From: CAUZIB01 sp963578805 | GTDB lineage: Bacteria; Acidobacteriota; Vicinamibacteria; Vicinamibacterales; UBA8438 | Reading direction: 5' to 3' | Assembly (NCBI GenBank): GCA_963578805.1 | Contig: CAUZDY010000001.1 | Location: 82,687-146,686 of the forward strand | Length of the DNA stretch: 64,000 nucleotides | Shown here: positions 14,419-24,083 of the stretch, in pieces | Layout of the letters: each line of letters opens with the position of its first letter | Position numbering within the stretch: position 1 is the stretch's first letter | Notes under the pieces: generated by a model | Told to the model about the DNA's origin: nothing | What the model saw: only the letters and a program-made list of their open reading frames with translations | Databases searched by the model: none | Made by a program: the position numbers and the translations under genes

Positions 14419-16209
14419 TTATACCTTGGCGGGCTCGACCTGCGGGCCGTTCGCGTCAGCCTGCATCGAGAAATCTGTCTTGGCGCCGGGGACACTGTAC
14501 TCGTAGGGCCCACGATACACCGATGGCGGTGTGGCGAAATTGCCGTGAGGGGGTGGTGACGGAGCTGACCACTCCAGCGTCGTCGCGTCCCAGGGGTTGT
14601 CTCCGACTTTCTCACCCTTTTTGATGCTCCAGAAGAAGTTAAAGATGAAGGGAAGTTGGAACAGTCCCAGCGTCCAGGCGCCCATCGAGATCACCGTGTT
14701 CCACACCAGGACATCCTCATTCATCGCGTACTCGAGACCGCCGTCGGCCATACGTCGATTCATGCCGGAGAGACCCTGAATGAACATCGGCATGAACACG
14801 ACGTTGATGGCGAGGAACGAACCCCAGAAGTGAATGCGCCCGAGCACATCGTTCATTTTTCGACCGGTTGCTTTCGGAAACCAGTAGTAGATGCCTCCGA
14901 GGAGCGCCAGGACTGTTCCTGGTGCGACGACGTAGTGAAAGTGTCCGATCACGTAGTACGTGTCGTGGAGGTGGATATCCGGAGCTGCCAGACCGAGCGG
15001 CAGACCCGTCAGTCCGCCGATCGCAAACATCGGAAGGAAGGCGAGCGCAAACAGCATCGGCACGGTGAACCGGATCGATCCCCCATAGAGGGAGAGGATC
15101 AAGGCCGAGAGGATGACGACCGATGGGATCGAGATGATCATCGTCGTCGTCTGGAAAAACGAACTCATCGTCGTGCCCATACCGGTCATGAACATGTGGT
15201 GCGCCCAGACCACGAACGACATGAACCCGAGGAAGATAAGCGACCCGATCATTACCCGGTAGCCCCAAATCGGCTTACGAGTGTTATTGGCGATGATCTC
15301 TGAAACGATTCCCATAGCCGGGAGGATCAGTACATACACTTCCGGGTGCGCCAGGAACCAGAACAGATGTTGCCAGAGCAGTGGACTGCCACCGCCACTG
15401 ACATCGAGCGGCTCGTTGCTCACGACGAGGCCGGTCGGAAGAAAGAAGCTGGTGCCGGCCACGCGATCCATCAGCTGCAGGGCACCGGCCGCCTCCAGCG
15501 GCGGAAACGCCAGCAGCAGCAGGAACGAGGTCACCAGCTGGGCCCAGACGAAAAACGGTAGTCGCATAAAGCCGAGGCCAGGAGCTCGTAACTGTATGGT
15601 GGTCACGATGAAGTTCACCGAACCCAGGAGCGACGAGGTGATGAGGAAGATCATCCCGACCAGCCAAAGGGTTTGTCCGGTCGTCGCGATGACTGACAGC
15701 GGCGCGTATGAAGTCCAACCGGAGTTTGCGGCACCCCCCGGGACGAAGAAGCTGGCGAACATCACCACACCACCGACGAAGAACGACCAGTAGCTCAACA
15801 TGTTGAGCTTCGGGAAGGCCATGTCGGGCGCGCCGATCTGCAGCGGGAGGACGAAATTCCCAAAACCGCCGACGGCAAGCGGCACAACCCCCATAAACAC
15901 CATGATGGTCCCATGCATCGCCCCGAGCTGGTTGTAGAACTCCGGCAACATGACCCCGCCGGGCGCGCGCTCGTTGCCTAGCCACTCACCGATGATTGGG
16001 ATCGGCTGGAACGGGTAGGCCAACTGCCACCGCATGATCATCATCAAAGTGAAGCCGAACAATAAAAAGAGCAAGCCGGTGACCGCGTACTGAATACCGA
16101 TCACCTTGTGGTCCACCGAGAACACATAGGTTCTCAGAAACCCTTCGTTGTGATGTGCCTGCCCGTGTTCGGCGTGGTCCGTGTGCTCAGCCGTCGTCAC
16201 GTGATCCAA
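14419..16209 (-). CDS. coxA: Cytochrome c oxidase subunit I
   Basis: The 596-residue catalytic subunit starts at TTG 16209, 8 nt after an AAAGGAG ribosome-binding site. Heme and copper ligands are all visible: His99 ('AMHGTIM'), His288 with the cross-linking Tyr292 and Glu290 ('HPEVY'), CuB His337/His338 ('WAHHMF'), and His423/His425 ('GHFHYVV'). HPEVY with Glu indicates an aa3-like A-family oxidase that reduces O2 to water with proton pumping. The His-rich N-terminus (ten His in the first 34 residues) is an oddity and could bind metal. It leads the cox operon; no ctaA/ctaB assembly genes are in the window. Confidence 0.96.
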   Translation of the reverse strand: MDHVTTAEHTDHAEHGQAHHNEGFLRTYVFSVDHKVIGIQYAVTGLLFLLFGFTLMMIMRWQLAYPFQPIPIIGEWLGNERAPGGVMLPEFYNQLGAMHGTIMVFMGVVPLAVGGFGNFVLPLQIGAPDMAFPKLNMLSYWSFFVGGVVMFASFFVPGGAANSGWTSYAPLSVIATTGQTLWLVGMIFLITSSLLGSVNFIVTTIQLRAPGLGFMRLPFFVWAQLVTSFLLLLAFPPLEAAGALQLMDRVAGTSFFLPTGLVVSNEPLDVSGGGSPLLWQHLFWFLAHPEVYVLILPAMGIVSEIIANNTRKPIWGYRVMIGSLIFLGFMSFVVWAHHMFMTGMGTTMSSFFQTTTMIISIPSVVILSALILSLYGGSIRFTVPMLFALAFLPMFAIGGLTGLPLGLAAPDIHLHDTYYVIGHFHYVVAPGTVLALLGGIYYWFPKATGRKMNDVLGRIHFWGSFLAINVVFMPMFIQGLSGMNRRMADGGLEYAMNEDVLVWNTVISMGAWTLGLFQLPFIFNFFWSIKKGEKVGDNPWDATTLEWSAPSPPPHGNFATPPSVYRGPYEYSVPGAKTDFSMQADANGPQVEPAKV

Positions 16210-16401
16210 CTCGTGACTCCTTTCACCCGTGTGTCTTGCTAGTCGGGAAACTGCAACCCGTCTGTACAGTAAAAACCCCGTCCGACTTCGAGATCGCTCG
16301 CACGCCGAGCAGACTCGAGGCGGGTCGCGGCAGAGGGATTCTATCCGGGTAGAACAGGCGGTGCAAGGCTAGTCTGTCAGGTGAGATGCGCGCTCGCCGC
16401 A

Positions 16402-17133
16402 CTAGGGTGTGTTCAGCCCTTCGGTTGTTTCCTGCAGGGCCCGCCGGGCTGTCCGCGTCAGAATCGTCGTAACGACAACGGTTGCTCCCAGTCCCAGAAG
16501 GAGGACGGCGTAGTACTCCGCTCCGCGGTCTGCTGCCGCACCTACTGCAAGCTGGGTAACGTCGCTCGCGAGCTTGCCGTAATAGATGTAGAGCAACGTT
16601 CCCGGAATCATGCCGAGACAGGCGATGAAGTAATCCGTGAATCTCACCTTTGTGAGGCCAAGTGCGTAGTTGAGGAGGTTGAACGGAAAGACCGGCGAAA
16701 GTCGAAGCAGAAATACGATTTTGAGACCTTCGTGTTCCACCGCACGGTCAATCGCGGTGAACCGGGGGTTGTCTTCGAGCCGTTGCTCGATTGCGTCGCG
16801 TGTGATGTATCGTGCCGCGAGGAAGGCCAGCGACGCTCCAACTGTGGCCCCGACCATCACATAGGTGACACCCCGTACCAATCCAAAGGTCGCGCCGGCT
16901 GCCAGCGTGAGGACTGACCCGGGCACGAACGCCACCGTGGCGCCGGCGTAGCCGACGATGAAGATCACCGGTCCCCAGGCACCCAGACCGTCGACCCACT
17001 CGGCAAATTCAGGCAGCCGACCGCCGACCTGACGACCGACAGAGATGAGTAAGACCACGGCCACGAGACCGAAAAGGATACGCGCGATGGGGATCGGCTT
17101 CGTTGTCGGAGCTGCACCCTCGCTGTTCTCCAT
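16402..17133 (-). CDS. TVP38/TMEM64-family membrane protein
   Basis: A 243-residue integral membrane protein (start ATG 17133, MENSEG). 'FVPGSVLTLAAGATFG' and 'RLSPVFPFNLLNYALGLT' are typical of the VTT/SNARE-associated domain shared by TVP38, DedA and TMEM64 proteins, thought to act in lipid scrambling or membrane homeostasis. About six hydrophobic segments are seen. The longer in-frame start at 17229 adds a basic, non-hydrophobic leader and is less likely. It is divergent from the small membrane peptide and symporter that follow. Confidence 0.88.
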   Translation of the reverse strand: MENSEGAAPTTKPIPIARILFGLVAVVLLISVGRQVGGRLPEFAEWVDGLGAWGPVIFIVGYAGATVAFVPGSVLTLAAGATFGLVRGVTYVMVGATVGASLAFLAARYITRDAIEQRLEDNPRFTAIDRAVEHEGLKIVFLLRLSPVFPFNLLNYALGLTKVRFTDYFIACLGMIPGTLLYIYYGKLASDVTQLAVGAAADRGAEYYAVLLLGLGATVVVTTILTRTARRALQETTEGLNTP

Positions 17134-17174
17134 GGCGTGAGGGGACTGTATCAAACCCAGATATACTCCGCCCC

Positions 17175-17264
17175 GTGACTCGGACGTACATCGCCGTCGG
17201 CGTCGTTCAGTTGGTGGTACTCGTGGCACTGTGGGTGTTTTCTAGTCACTTCGGACCTGGATGA
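17175..17264 (+). CDS. 29-residue single-helix membrane peptide upstream of the symporter
   Basis: A GTG at 17175 opens a 29-codon frame ending TGA 17262-17264, 25 bases before the symporter ATG. The product is almost all hydrophobic ('YIAVGVVQLVVLVALWVF') with a basic N-terminal 'TRTY' and a short polar tail, the layout of a single-span inner-membrane miniprotein. Many sodium:solute symporters have such small accessory proteins encoded just upstream. Start codon GTG and the lack of a strong ribosome-binding site keep confidence moderate. Confidence 0.45.
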   Translation: MTRTYIAVGVVQLVVLVALWVFSSHFGPG

Positions 17265-17289
17265 TCACTGAATACCAAATGATGACCTG

Positions 17290-18969
17290 ATGCATTTCCT
17301 GGACTGGCTCATCATCGTCGGCTACCTCAGCTGGATCCTGTATGACGGGATCCGGCGTTCAAAGGGCACACATGCGGTTGAGGGGTACTTCCTAGCCTCT
17401 CGGTCGCTTCCTTGGTGGGCGGTTGGCCTCTCGGTGATGGCGACCCAGATGAGCGCCATCACCTTGGTCGGCACTACGGGCCAGGGGTACGTGGACGGCG
17501 CTCGCTTCGTCCAGTTCTACTTCGGTCTTCCGGCCGCGATGATCATCCTGTCGGTCACGCTCGTCCCCTTTTTTCACCGTGCGCGCGTGTTCACTGCGTA
17601 CGAGTATCTTGAGAAGCGTTTCGACGCCAGGACCCGAGCATTGGCGAGCGTGCTCTTTCTGATTTCGCGAGGCCTGAGCGCGGGTGTCATCATTGCGGCA
17701 CCGGCGGTGATTCTGTCGATCGTTCTCGAATGGAGCCTGCCTCTCACGATTTTGGCAATCGGGATTCCGACGACGGCGTACACGATGTTTGGCGGTGTGC
17801 AAGCCGTTACATGGGCCGATGTGAAGCAGATGGTTGTGATCATGGTGGGGGTGTCCGCCGCGGTAGCGGCACTGATCGCCGGTTTACCCGACGATGTTGG
17901 GATTGACGCTGCGTTCCATGTAGCCGGGACAACCGGCCGTCTTCAGACCATCGATTTTTCGTTTGACCTAAACGAGACCTACACCTTCTGGTCGGGCCTG
18001 GTTGGCGGGTTGTTCCTGATGCTGGGCTACTTCGGCTGTGACCAGAGCCAGGTCCAGCGTTATCTCACCGCTAGTTCGGTCGATGCCGGTCGCTATTCGC
18101 TGATGATGAGTGCCTTTGCCAAGATCCCCCTGCAGATACTGATCTTGCTGACTGGCGTGCTGATGTTTGTCTTCTACCTATTCAACCAGCCACCGATGCT
18201 TTTTAACCCGGGGTACGAGGCCGAGGTTCAAGCCAGCGGGCGCGCCGCAGAGTACTCAGGGCTCAATGACGACTTTACCGTGGCGTATGGTATGCGGCGT
18301 CAGGCGGCGGATAACGTGGTCCAAGCCCGGCAGCGGGGCGATACGGCTCTGGAGGCGTCGGCAGTGCACACATTTCTCGACCGCGACCGCCAGGTGGTCG
18401 ATCTTCGAGAAAGGGCAGTCCGTCTTGTCAGGAATGTGACTGGAGATGACGCTTACACGGACGTCAACTATGTCTTTCCTACGTTCGTGACGACACAGCT
18501 GCCTATTGGCCTGGTAGGGCTTATAATCGCCGCGATCTTTGCCGCCGCTATGTCGAGCATCGCGGCTGAGTTGAATTCACTGTCGACCGCGACCGTGATC
18601 GACTTCTACCGGCGGCACTACCGAAAGTCAGCGACAGACGAGCACTATCTCTGGGTGTCAAAGGTCGCCACTGGCGTTTGGGGTGGTTTTGCGTCAATCA
18701 CGGCTTTGTACGCCGCGAACCTCGGGTCGCTTATCGAAGTCGTCAACCGTTTCGGCTCGTTCTTTTACGGTTCTCTCCTCGGAGTCTTTGTCCTTGCCGT
18801 CGGCGTGCCTCGAGCGACCGCGGCCGGGGCGTTTTGGGGCCTGATCGGTGGAATGCTAACCGTAGCGGCCGTGGCTCGAATGACCTCTATCTCTTTTCTC
18901 TGGCTTAATCTTATTGGGACGGTTGCGGTTTTCGTGGTTGGGACCGTCGTCAGCTGGGCAAGGGACTGA
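17290..18969 (+). CDS. Sodium:solute symporter (SSS family)
   Basis: A 559-residue transporter with about 13 hydrophobic segments. 'LSVMATQMSAITLVGTTGQGY' in part, 'WADVKQMVVIMVG', 'GYFGCDQSQVQRYL' and 'AAMSSIAAELNSLST' are SSS-family landmarks (LeuT fold, Na+ coupling). A hydrophilic insert at about residues 300-390 between helices is longer than in PutP-like carriers. The substrate cannot be assigned; members move sugars, amino acids, sialic acid or other carboxylates. It is probably co-transcribed with the 29-residue peptide. No catabolic gene lies next to it to hint at the substrate. Confidence 0.92.
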   Translation: MHFLDWLIIVGYLSWILYDGIRRSKGTHAVEGYFLASRSLPWWAVGLSVMATQMSAITLVGTTGQGYVDGARFVQFYFGLPAAMIILSVTLVPFFHRARVFTAYEYLEKRFDARTRALASVLFLISRGLSAGVIIAAPAVILSIVLEWSLPLTILAIGIPTTAYTMFGGVQAVTWADVKQMVVIMVGVSAAVAALIAGLPDDVGIDAAFHVAGTTGRLQTIDFSFDLNETYTFWSGLVGGLFLMLGYFGCDQSQVQRYLTASSVDAGRYSLMMSAFAKIPLQILILLTGVLMFVFYLFNQPPMLFNPGYEAEVQASGRAAEYSGLNDDFTVAYGMRRQAADNVVQARQRGDTALEASAVHTFLDRDRQVVDLRERAVRLVRNVTGDDAYTDVNYVFPTFVTTQLPIGLVGLIIAAIFAAAMSSIAAELNSLSTATVIDFYRRHYRKSATDEHYLWVSKVATGVWGGFASITALYAANLGSLIEVVNRFGSFFYGSLLGVFVLAVGVPRATAAGAFWGLIGGMLTVAAVARMTSISFLWLNLIGTVAVFVVGTVVSWARD

Positions 18970-19234
18970 TGTCCGAGTGTGACCAGCTCTGGACACTTGG
19001 TCGACCTTAACTTCGACGCACGCGTACAGCCAGGGCTTGCTAAAGGTTGGTGCTTCCAGCCCGTTGGCTTTAGCTCATACTCATCTCTCACTACATGCAG
19101 ACTCTCGAGCCAGGAACCCTCGGGAATGCTCCCCGCGAAAAAATACGTTAGTATGTCAGTTCAGATATAGGACTAAATGGGTCGGCTTTTACGGTTTTCC
19201 CTTCGCCTTCCTACGTTCTAGAAGTGACCAGACG
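18970..19234 (+). promoter_or_regulatory. Leader region of the suf operon
   Basis: 265 non-coding bases precede sufB. An A-rich patch (GCGAAAAAATACG, 19135-19147) is followed by TTAGT at 19150-19154 and its exact complement ACTAA at 19174-19178 around GATATAGG, which could hold a -10 box or an operator. I cannot assign IscR, SufR or Fur binding. In-frame codons continue upstream of sufB to 19037 but have no family similarity, so this is not treated as coding. Confidence 0.3.
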
Positions 19235-20677
19235 ATGCCAACATCGCAAGAAGCTATAGAAGAACTCGCGACCCAGGACTACAAGTACGGTTTTGTTACT
19301 GACGTCGAAGAGGATCGGATCCCCCCAGGGCTGAGCGAGGACGTGGTCCGCCTCATTTCGGAGAAGAAGAATGAGCCTGAATGGCTCCTTGAATGGCGCT
19401 TGAAGGCCTATCGGCTCTGGGTTGAGATGGCCGAGCCGGAATGGCACAACGTCAAGGTTAATCCAGTCGACTACCAGAGCATCATTTACTACTCTGCTCC
19501 GAAGAAGAAACCGCAGCTTGACAGCCTGGACGACGTTGACCCAGAAGTGAGGGCTACCTTCGACAAGCTCGGTATTTCGCTCGAAGAGCAAAAGAGGCTT
19601 TCCGGGGTTGCTGTGGACGCGGTATTCGACAGTGTGTCGGTCGGAACGACGTTCAAGGACAAGCTTGCTGAGCTCGGTATTATCTTCAGCTCGTTCTCGG
19701 AGGCGGTGCAGGAGCACCCGGAACTCGTTCGCAAGTATCTGGGGTCGGTTGTCCCATCCTCCGATAACTTCTACGCGGCGCTGAACTCCGCCGTGTTCAG
19801 TGATGGATCATTCGCGTACATCCCGAAAGGGGTGCGATGCCCGATGGAGCTGTCGACCTACTTCCGAATCAACGCGGCGAATACCGGCCAGTTCGAGCGG
19901 ACGCTCCTCGTTGCGGACGAGGGGGCGAGCGTGAGTTATCTCGAGGGTTGTACGGCGCCCCAGCGGGATGAGAACCAACTGCACGCAGCCGTCGTCGAGC
20001 TGGTCGCGTTGGACTCGGCGACGATCAAGTACTCAACCGTCCAGAACTGGTACCCGGGCGACAAAAACGGTCAGGGCGGAATCTACAACTTCGTGACCAA
20101 GCGCGGGAAGGCGATGCACAACGCCAAGGTCACCTGGACACAGGTGGAGACCGGATCGGCAATCACGTGGAAATACCCGAGCTGCATTCTACAGGGTGAC
20201 CATTCGGTCGGGGAGTTCTACTCGGTTGCCGTCACGAACAACTATCAGCAGGCCGATACCGGCACGAAGATGATTCATCTTGGCAAGAACACGACGAGCA
20301 CGATCGTCTCCAAGGGAATTTCGGCGGGGCATGGGCAGAATACGTATCGGGGTTTGGTTCGGATCGGGAAGAACGCCAAGAACGCAAGGAATTTCTCGCA
20401 GTGCGACTCGTTGCTGATCGGCGACCAGTGTGGCGCGCACACCTTTCCGTATCTCGAAGTTCGGAACACCTCGTCACAGGTCGAACACGAAGCCTCGACC
20501 ACAAAGATCGGTGAAGACCAAATCTTCTACTGTCGTCAACGGGGACTGTCGACTGAGGACGCCGTGAACATGATCGTCAACGGCTTCTGTAAGGAGGTGT
20601 TTCGGGAGCTCCCGATGGAGTTCGCGGTCGAGGCACAGAAGCTGCTCGGCGTGAGCCTTGAGGGGTCAGTTGGATAA
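19235..20677 (+). CDS. sufB: Fe-S cluster assembly scaffold SufB
   Basis: A 480-residue protein starting at ATG 19235 (MPTSQEAIEELATQDYKYGF). 'PKGVRCPMELSTYFRINA', 'NWYPGDKNGQGGIYNFVTKRG' and 'HEASTTKIGEDQIFYCRQRG' are strongly conserved SufB blocks. It forms the SufBC2D complex, in which a [4Fe-4S] cluster is built on SufB with sulfur from SufS/SufU. It heads a six-gene plus-strand operon, sufB-C-D-S-U and a SufT-like gene, all with short gaps or overlaps. It has full length and no missing blocks. Confidence 0.97.
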   Translation: MPTSQEAIEELATQDYKYGFVTDVEEDRIPPGLSEDVVRLISEKKNEPEWLLEWRLKAYRLWVEMAEPEWHNVKVNPVDYQSIIYYSAPKKKPQLDSLDDVDPEVRATFDKLGISLEEQKRLSGVAVDAVFDSVSVGTTFKDKLAELGIIFSSFSEAVQEHPELVRKYLGSVVPSSDNFYAALNSAVFSDGSFAYIPKGVRCPMELSTYFRINAANTGQFERTLLVADEGASVSYLEGCTAPQRDENQLHAAVVELVALDSATIKYSTVQNWYPGDKNGQGGIYNFVTKRGKAMHNAKVTWTQVETGSAITWKYPSCILQGDHSVGEFYSVAVTNNYQQADTGTKMIHLGKNTTSTIVSKGISAGHGQNTYRGLVRIGKNAKNARNFSQCDSLLIGDQCGAHTFPYLEVRNTSSQVEHEASTTKIGEDQIFYCRQRGLSTEDAVNMIVNGFCKEVFRELPMEFAVEAQKLLGVSLEGSVG

Positions 20678-20704
20678 CCGAAGCCGGCAGGAGATAGGAC
20701 ACGG

Positions 20705-21469
20705 ATGCTTACAGTCAAAAACCTTCACGCGCGGATCGGTGACCGTGAGATCCTCAAAGGTGTCGACCTCACCGTCAAGACGGGTGAAGTTCACGCAATT
20801 ATGGGACCGAATGGGTCCGGGAAGAGCACCCTCGCCAACGTACTGGCGGGACGCGAGGACTACGAGGTCACTGATGGCACGGTGACGTATGAGGGAAAGA
20901 ATCTGCTCGAGATGGATCCTGAAGACCGAGCACGCGACGGTGTGTTTCTCGCCTTTCAGTATCCGGTCGAGATCCCCGGGGTCAACAATGCTTACCTGCT
21001 CAAGGCGGCGCTAAACGAAATCCGGAAGCATCGTGGTGAAAGCGAGCTCGACGCAATGGACTTTATGACGCTCGTCAAAGAACGGATGAAGGTGCTGGAC
21101 ATCGACACCGGGTTGCTCAATCGGCCAGTGAACGATGGGTTCTCTGGTGGCGAGAAGAAGCGGAACGAGATCTTCCAGATGGTGGTGCTTGAGCCGAAGC
21201 TGGCCATCATGGATGAAACCGATTCTGGCCTGGATATCGATGCGCTCAAGGTCGTCTCGAAGGGTGTGAATACGCTGCGGTCTCCCGACTGTTCGACGAT
21301 CATCGTCACGCACTACCAGCGCTTGCTGAACTACATCGTTCCGGACTTTGTGCACGTGCTGTTTGACGGGCGAATCGTCAAGTCCGGAGACAAGGAGCTA
21401 GCCCTGGAGCTCGAGGAGAAGGGGTATAAGTGGATCGGTAGCGACATCCAAGCTCAGGTCGGCGCCTAG
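20705..21469 (+). CDS. sufC: Fe-S assembly ATPase SufC
   Basis: A 254-residue ABC ATPase. Walker A 'GPNGSGKST' (34-42), signature 'FSGGEKKRNE' (146-155) and Walker B with 'MDETDSGLDID' (169-179) are intact, with the SufC-specific EKKRNE and ETDSGLD. It powers conformational change in SufBC2D in the cytoplasm. It lies 27 bases after sufB and 22 before sufD. Confidence 0.97.
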   Translation: MLTVKNLHARIGDREILKGVDLTVKTGEVHAIMGPNGSGKSTLANVLAGREDYEVTDGTVTYEGKNLLEMDPEDRARDGVFLAFQYPVEIPGVNNAYLLKAALNEIRKHRGESELDAMDFMTLVKERMKVLDIDTGLLNRPVNDGFSGGEKKRNEIFQMVVLEPKLAIMDETDSGLDIDALKVVSKGVNTLRSPDCSTIIVTHYQRLLNYIVPDFVHVLFDGRIVKSGDKELALELEEKGYKWIGSDIQAQVGA

Positions 21470-21491
21470 CGCGTCCCGGAAGACACCGGCG

Positions 21492-22829
21492 ATGACAACG
21501 CAACTTGCCGCACGCCAGGGCACCTACCGCGCCACGTTTGATCAGCTGCAGCAGAACCCTGGAGTCGACGCCTTTAGGGCGCTTCGCGCTCGTGGGTTTG
21601 CTCGATTTAGCGAGGTTGGATTCCCAACGACTCGGCTTGAGTCGTGGCGTTTCACCAACGTCTCTCCCGTGACACAGCGGCAGTTCGCGATTCCGGCGCC
21701 CACGGATCTCGAACCGTCCGTAATCTCCGCGTTCGAGCTGAACGGCGTCGAAGGGCCACAGGTCGTCTGTGTCGATGGGCGATATTCACCCCATCTTTCA
21801 CGTGTCGGCGAGTTACCGGTGGGCGTCGAGCTCGGGAGCATGGCTGATCTGCTGGTCACAAAACCGAAGGTCGTGGCTCAGTACCTGGCGCAACTCGCGC
21901 GCTTTGACGACCCCGCGGCGTCGTTCACGGCGCTCAATACGGGTCTCCTTCAAGACGGGCTGGTGGTGAGGATTCCGGATGACACCGTTCTTGAAACGCC
22001 GGTCCACCTGCTCTTCGTCAGCACCGGTGGCAATGACGTGATGAGTCATCCCCGTACCCTGGTAGTGGCTGGGACGAACAGCCAAGTGCGGTTGGTCGAG
22101 AGCTACACTGGAGTTTCTGACGCTGCCTATCTCACGAACGCCGTGACCGAGGTGTTCGTCGGCGACGGTGCCGTGGTCGACCACTACAAGTTACTCCGTG
22201 AGAGCGTCGAAGCCTTTCACATTGCCAGCATGCATCTGTCGCTCGGGCGCAGCGCCACCTTCTCCTCGAACGCGATCACGCTCGGCGGTGCGATCGTGCG
22301 CAACGAGGTGATGGCCGAGCTACGGGGAGAGGGAGGGGAGTGCACACTGAACGGGTTGTATCTGGTCGATGGCACCCGGCTCGTCGACAACCACACAACG
22401 ATCCTTCACGCAAAACCCCACTGTGACAGCCACGAGCTCTACAAGGGGATTCTGGACAACCAGTCGCGTGCCGTCTTCAACGGCAAGATCATCGTAGCCA
22501 GAGATGCGCAGAAAACTGATGCTAAGCAGACGAACAAGGCTCTACTCCTCTCGGAAGAGGCTCAGATCAATACTAAGCCAGAGCTCGAGATTTTTGCCGA
22601 CGATGTGAAGTGCACGCACGGCGCGACCATTGGTCAGCTCGACTCCGATGCGCTCTTCTACCTGCGGTCGCGCGGTCTGGATCTGGAGCAAGCCCGGGAC
22701 GTGTTGATTCACGCGTTCGCCAGCGATGTCGTGGACCGAATCGCGATTACACCGATTCGAGAGCAGCTTGACGCAGTCCTGCTCCAGCAGCTCCCAGCGT
22801 CTAGGCACGCTTCCTTCGCGACCGCCTAA
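21492..22829 (+). CDS. sufD: Fe-S assembly protein SufD
   Basis: A 445-residue SufB paralogue. 'ARGFARFSEVGFPTTRLESW' and the C-terminal 'QTNKALLLSEEAQINTKPEL', 'CTHGATIGQLDSDALFYLRS' and 'RGLDLEQARDVLIHAFA' blocks identify SufD. It pairs with SufB and is needed for iron entry. The gene order B-C-D with short spacing is the usual arrangement. Confidence 0.96.
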   Translation: MTTQLAARQGTYRATFDQLQQNPGVDAFRALRARGFARFSEVGFPTTRLESWRFTNVSPVTQRQFAIPAPTDLEPSVISAFELNGVEGPQVVCVDGRYSPHLSRVGELPVGVELGSMADLLVTKPKVVAQYLAQLARFDDPAASFTALNTGLLQDGLVVRIPDDTVLETPVHLLFVSTGGNDVMSHPRTLVVAGTNSQVRLVESYTGVSDAAYLTNAVTEVFVGDGAVVDHYKLLRESVEAFHIASMHLSLGRSATFSSNAITLGGAIVRNEVMAELRGEGGECTLNGLYLVDGTRLVDNHTTILHAKPHCDSHELYKGILDNQSRAVFNGKIIVARDAQKTDAKQTNKALLLSEEAQINTKPELEIFADDVKCTHGATIGQLDSDALFYLRSRGLDLEQARDVLIHAFASDVVDRIAITPIREQLDAVLLQQLPASRHASFATA

Positions 22830-22832
22830 CCC

Positions 22833-24083
22833 ATGGCCAGTCCAGTCCAGACGTTACCGTCTGTGCTCGATGTCGAGCGAGTCCGAGAGGAGTTTCCGAT
22901 CCTCCACCGTACCGTACACGGCAAACCTCTGGTGTATCTCGACAGCGCGGCGACGACACAGAAGCCCCGTCACGTCCTCGATGCGCTGGCTCGGTACTAT
23001 ACCCATGGGAATGCCAACATCCATCGCGGCGTATATCTCCTGAGCGAGGAGGCCACCGCGGCCTACGACGGAGCCAGGACGAAGGTCCAGCGCTTTATCA
23101 ATGCGCGAGCCAGCCGAGAAGTGATCTTTACGCGGAGCTCCACCGAGAGTATCAATCTCGTGGCGCAGAGCTTTGGTCGACAGAATATCGGCCCGGGCGA
23201 CGAAATTTTGATCACACATATGGAGCACCACTCGAACATCGTGCCCTGGCAGTTCCTCTGCGAGCAGACTCACGCGCGCCTCCGCGTCGCCCCAATCGAT
23301 GATCGGGGCGAGCTTCGGATGGACGAATTCGAGCGGAAGTTAACCTCCAAGACCAAGATCGTGGCGGTTGTTCATCTCTCGAACTCACTCGGCACGATCA
23401 ATCCGGTGTCCAAGATCGTCGCTTTGGCGCATGAGCGAGACGTCCCTGTGCTGGTCGACGGCTCACAGGCGGCCTATCACATGCCGGTCGATGTGCAGGC
23501 GCTAGACTGTGACTTCTATGTATTCACCGGACACAAGTTATATGGGCCGACCGGTATCGGTGTGCTTTATGGGCGCGAGGCACTGCTTGAGTCGATGCCT
23601 CCCTGGATGGGTGGCGGGGACATGATTCGGTCGGTCACATTCGAGAAGACGACCTACGCCGACCTCCCGAACAAATTCGAAGCCGGGACACCGCACATCG
23701 CCGGGGCAGTGGGATTGGGTGCGGCGGTCGACTACGTCACCGGGATCGGCTTCGATAAGATTGCCCGTCACGAAAAGGATCTCCTGGAATACGGCACGGC
23801 CGAACTATTGAAGATCCCGGGGCTCCGCTTGATCGGGACGGCTTCCAATAAGGCCAGCATCTTGGCGTTTGTTCTTAAGGGCGCCCACCCTCATGACATC
23901 GGTAGCATTGTGGACATTGAGGGTGTGTCGATTCGGACCGGTCACCACTGCACGCAGCCGGTCATGGATCGGTTTGGTGTGCCTGCGACCGCCCGGGCTT
24001 CGGTGGCGATGTACAACACGCGTCAGGAGATCGACCAATTAGTGTACGCGCTGCACCGGGTGCGAGAGACCTTTCCCTTATGA
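22833..24083 (+). CDS. sufS: Cysteine desulfurase SufS
   Basis: A 416-residue PLP enzyme. The PLP lysine is Lys235 in 'FTGHKLYGPTG', the substrate-site motif 'DGSQAAYH' precedes it, and the persulfide cysteine is Cys373 in 'SIRTGHHCTQPVM', the group II (SufS) form. It releases sulfur from L-cysteine to SufU. Its stop overlaps the sufU ATG (ATGA at 24080-24083), consistent with coupled production of the donor-acceptor pair. Confidence 0.96.
   Translation: MASPVQTLPSVLDVERVREEFPILHRTVHGKPLVYLDSAATTQKPRHVLDALARYYTHGNANIHRGVYLLSEEATAAYDGARTKVQRFINARASREVIFTRSSTESINLVAQSFGRQNIGPGDEILITHMEHHSNIVPWQFLCEQTHARLRVAPIDDRGELRMDEFERKLTSKTKIVAVVHLSNSLGTINPVSKIVALAHERDVPVLVDGSQAAYHMPVDVQALDCDFYVFTGHKLYGPTGIGVLYGREALLESMPPWMGGGDMIRSVTFEKTTYADLPNKFEAGTPHIAGAVGLGAAVDYVTGIGFDKIARHEKDLLEYGTAELLKIPGLRLIGTASNKASILAFVLKGAHPHDIGSIVDIEGVSIRTGHHCTQPVMDRFGVPATARASVAMYNTRQEIDQLVYALHRVRETFPL

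Noticed and set aside
14656..15303. 215-codon plus-strand open frame opposite coxA
   Set aside because: Highly charged, no family resemblance, fully antisense to the heme-copper oxidase subunit I gene; it is a GC-frame shadow.
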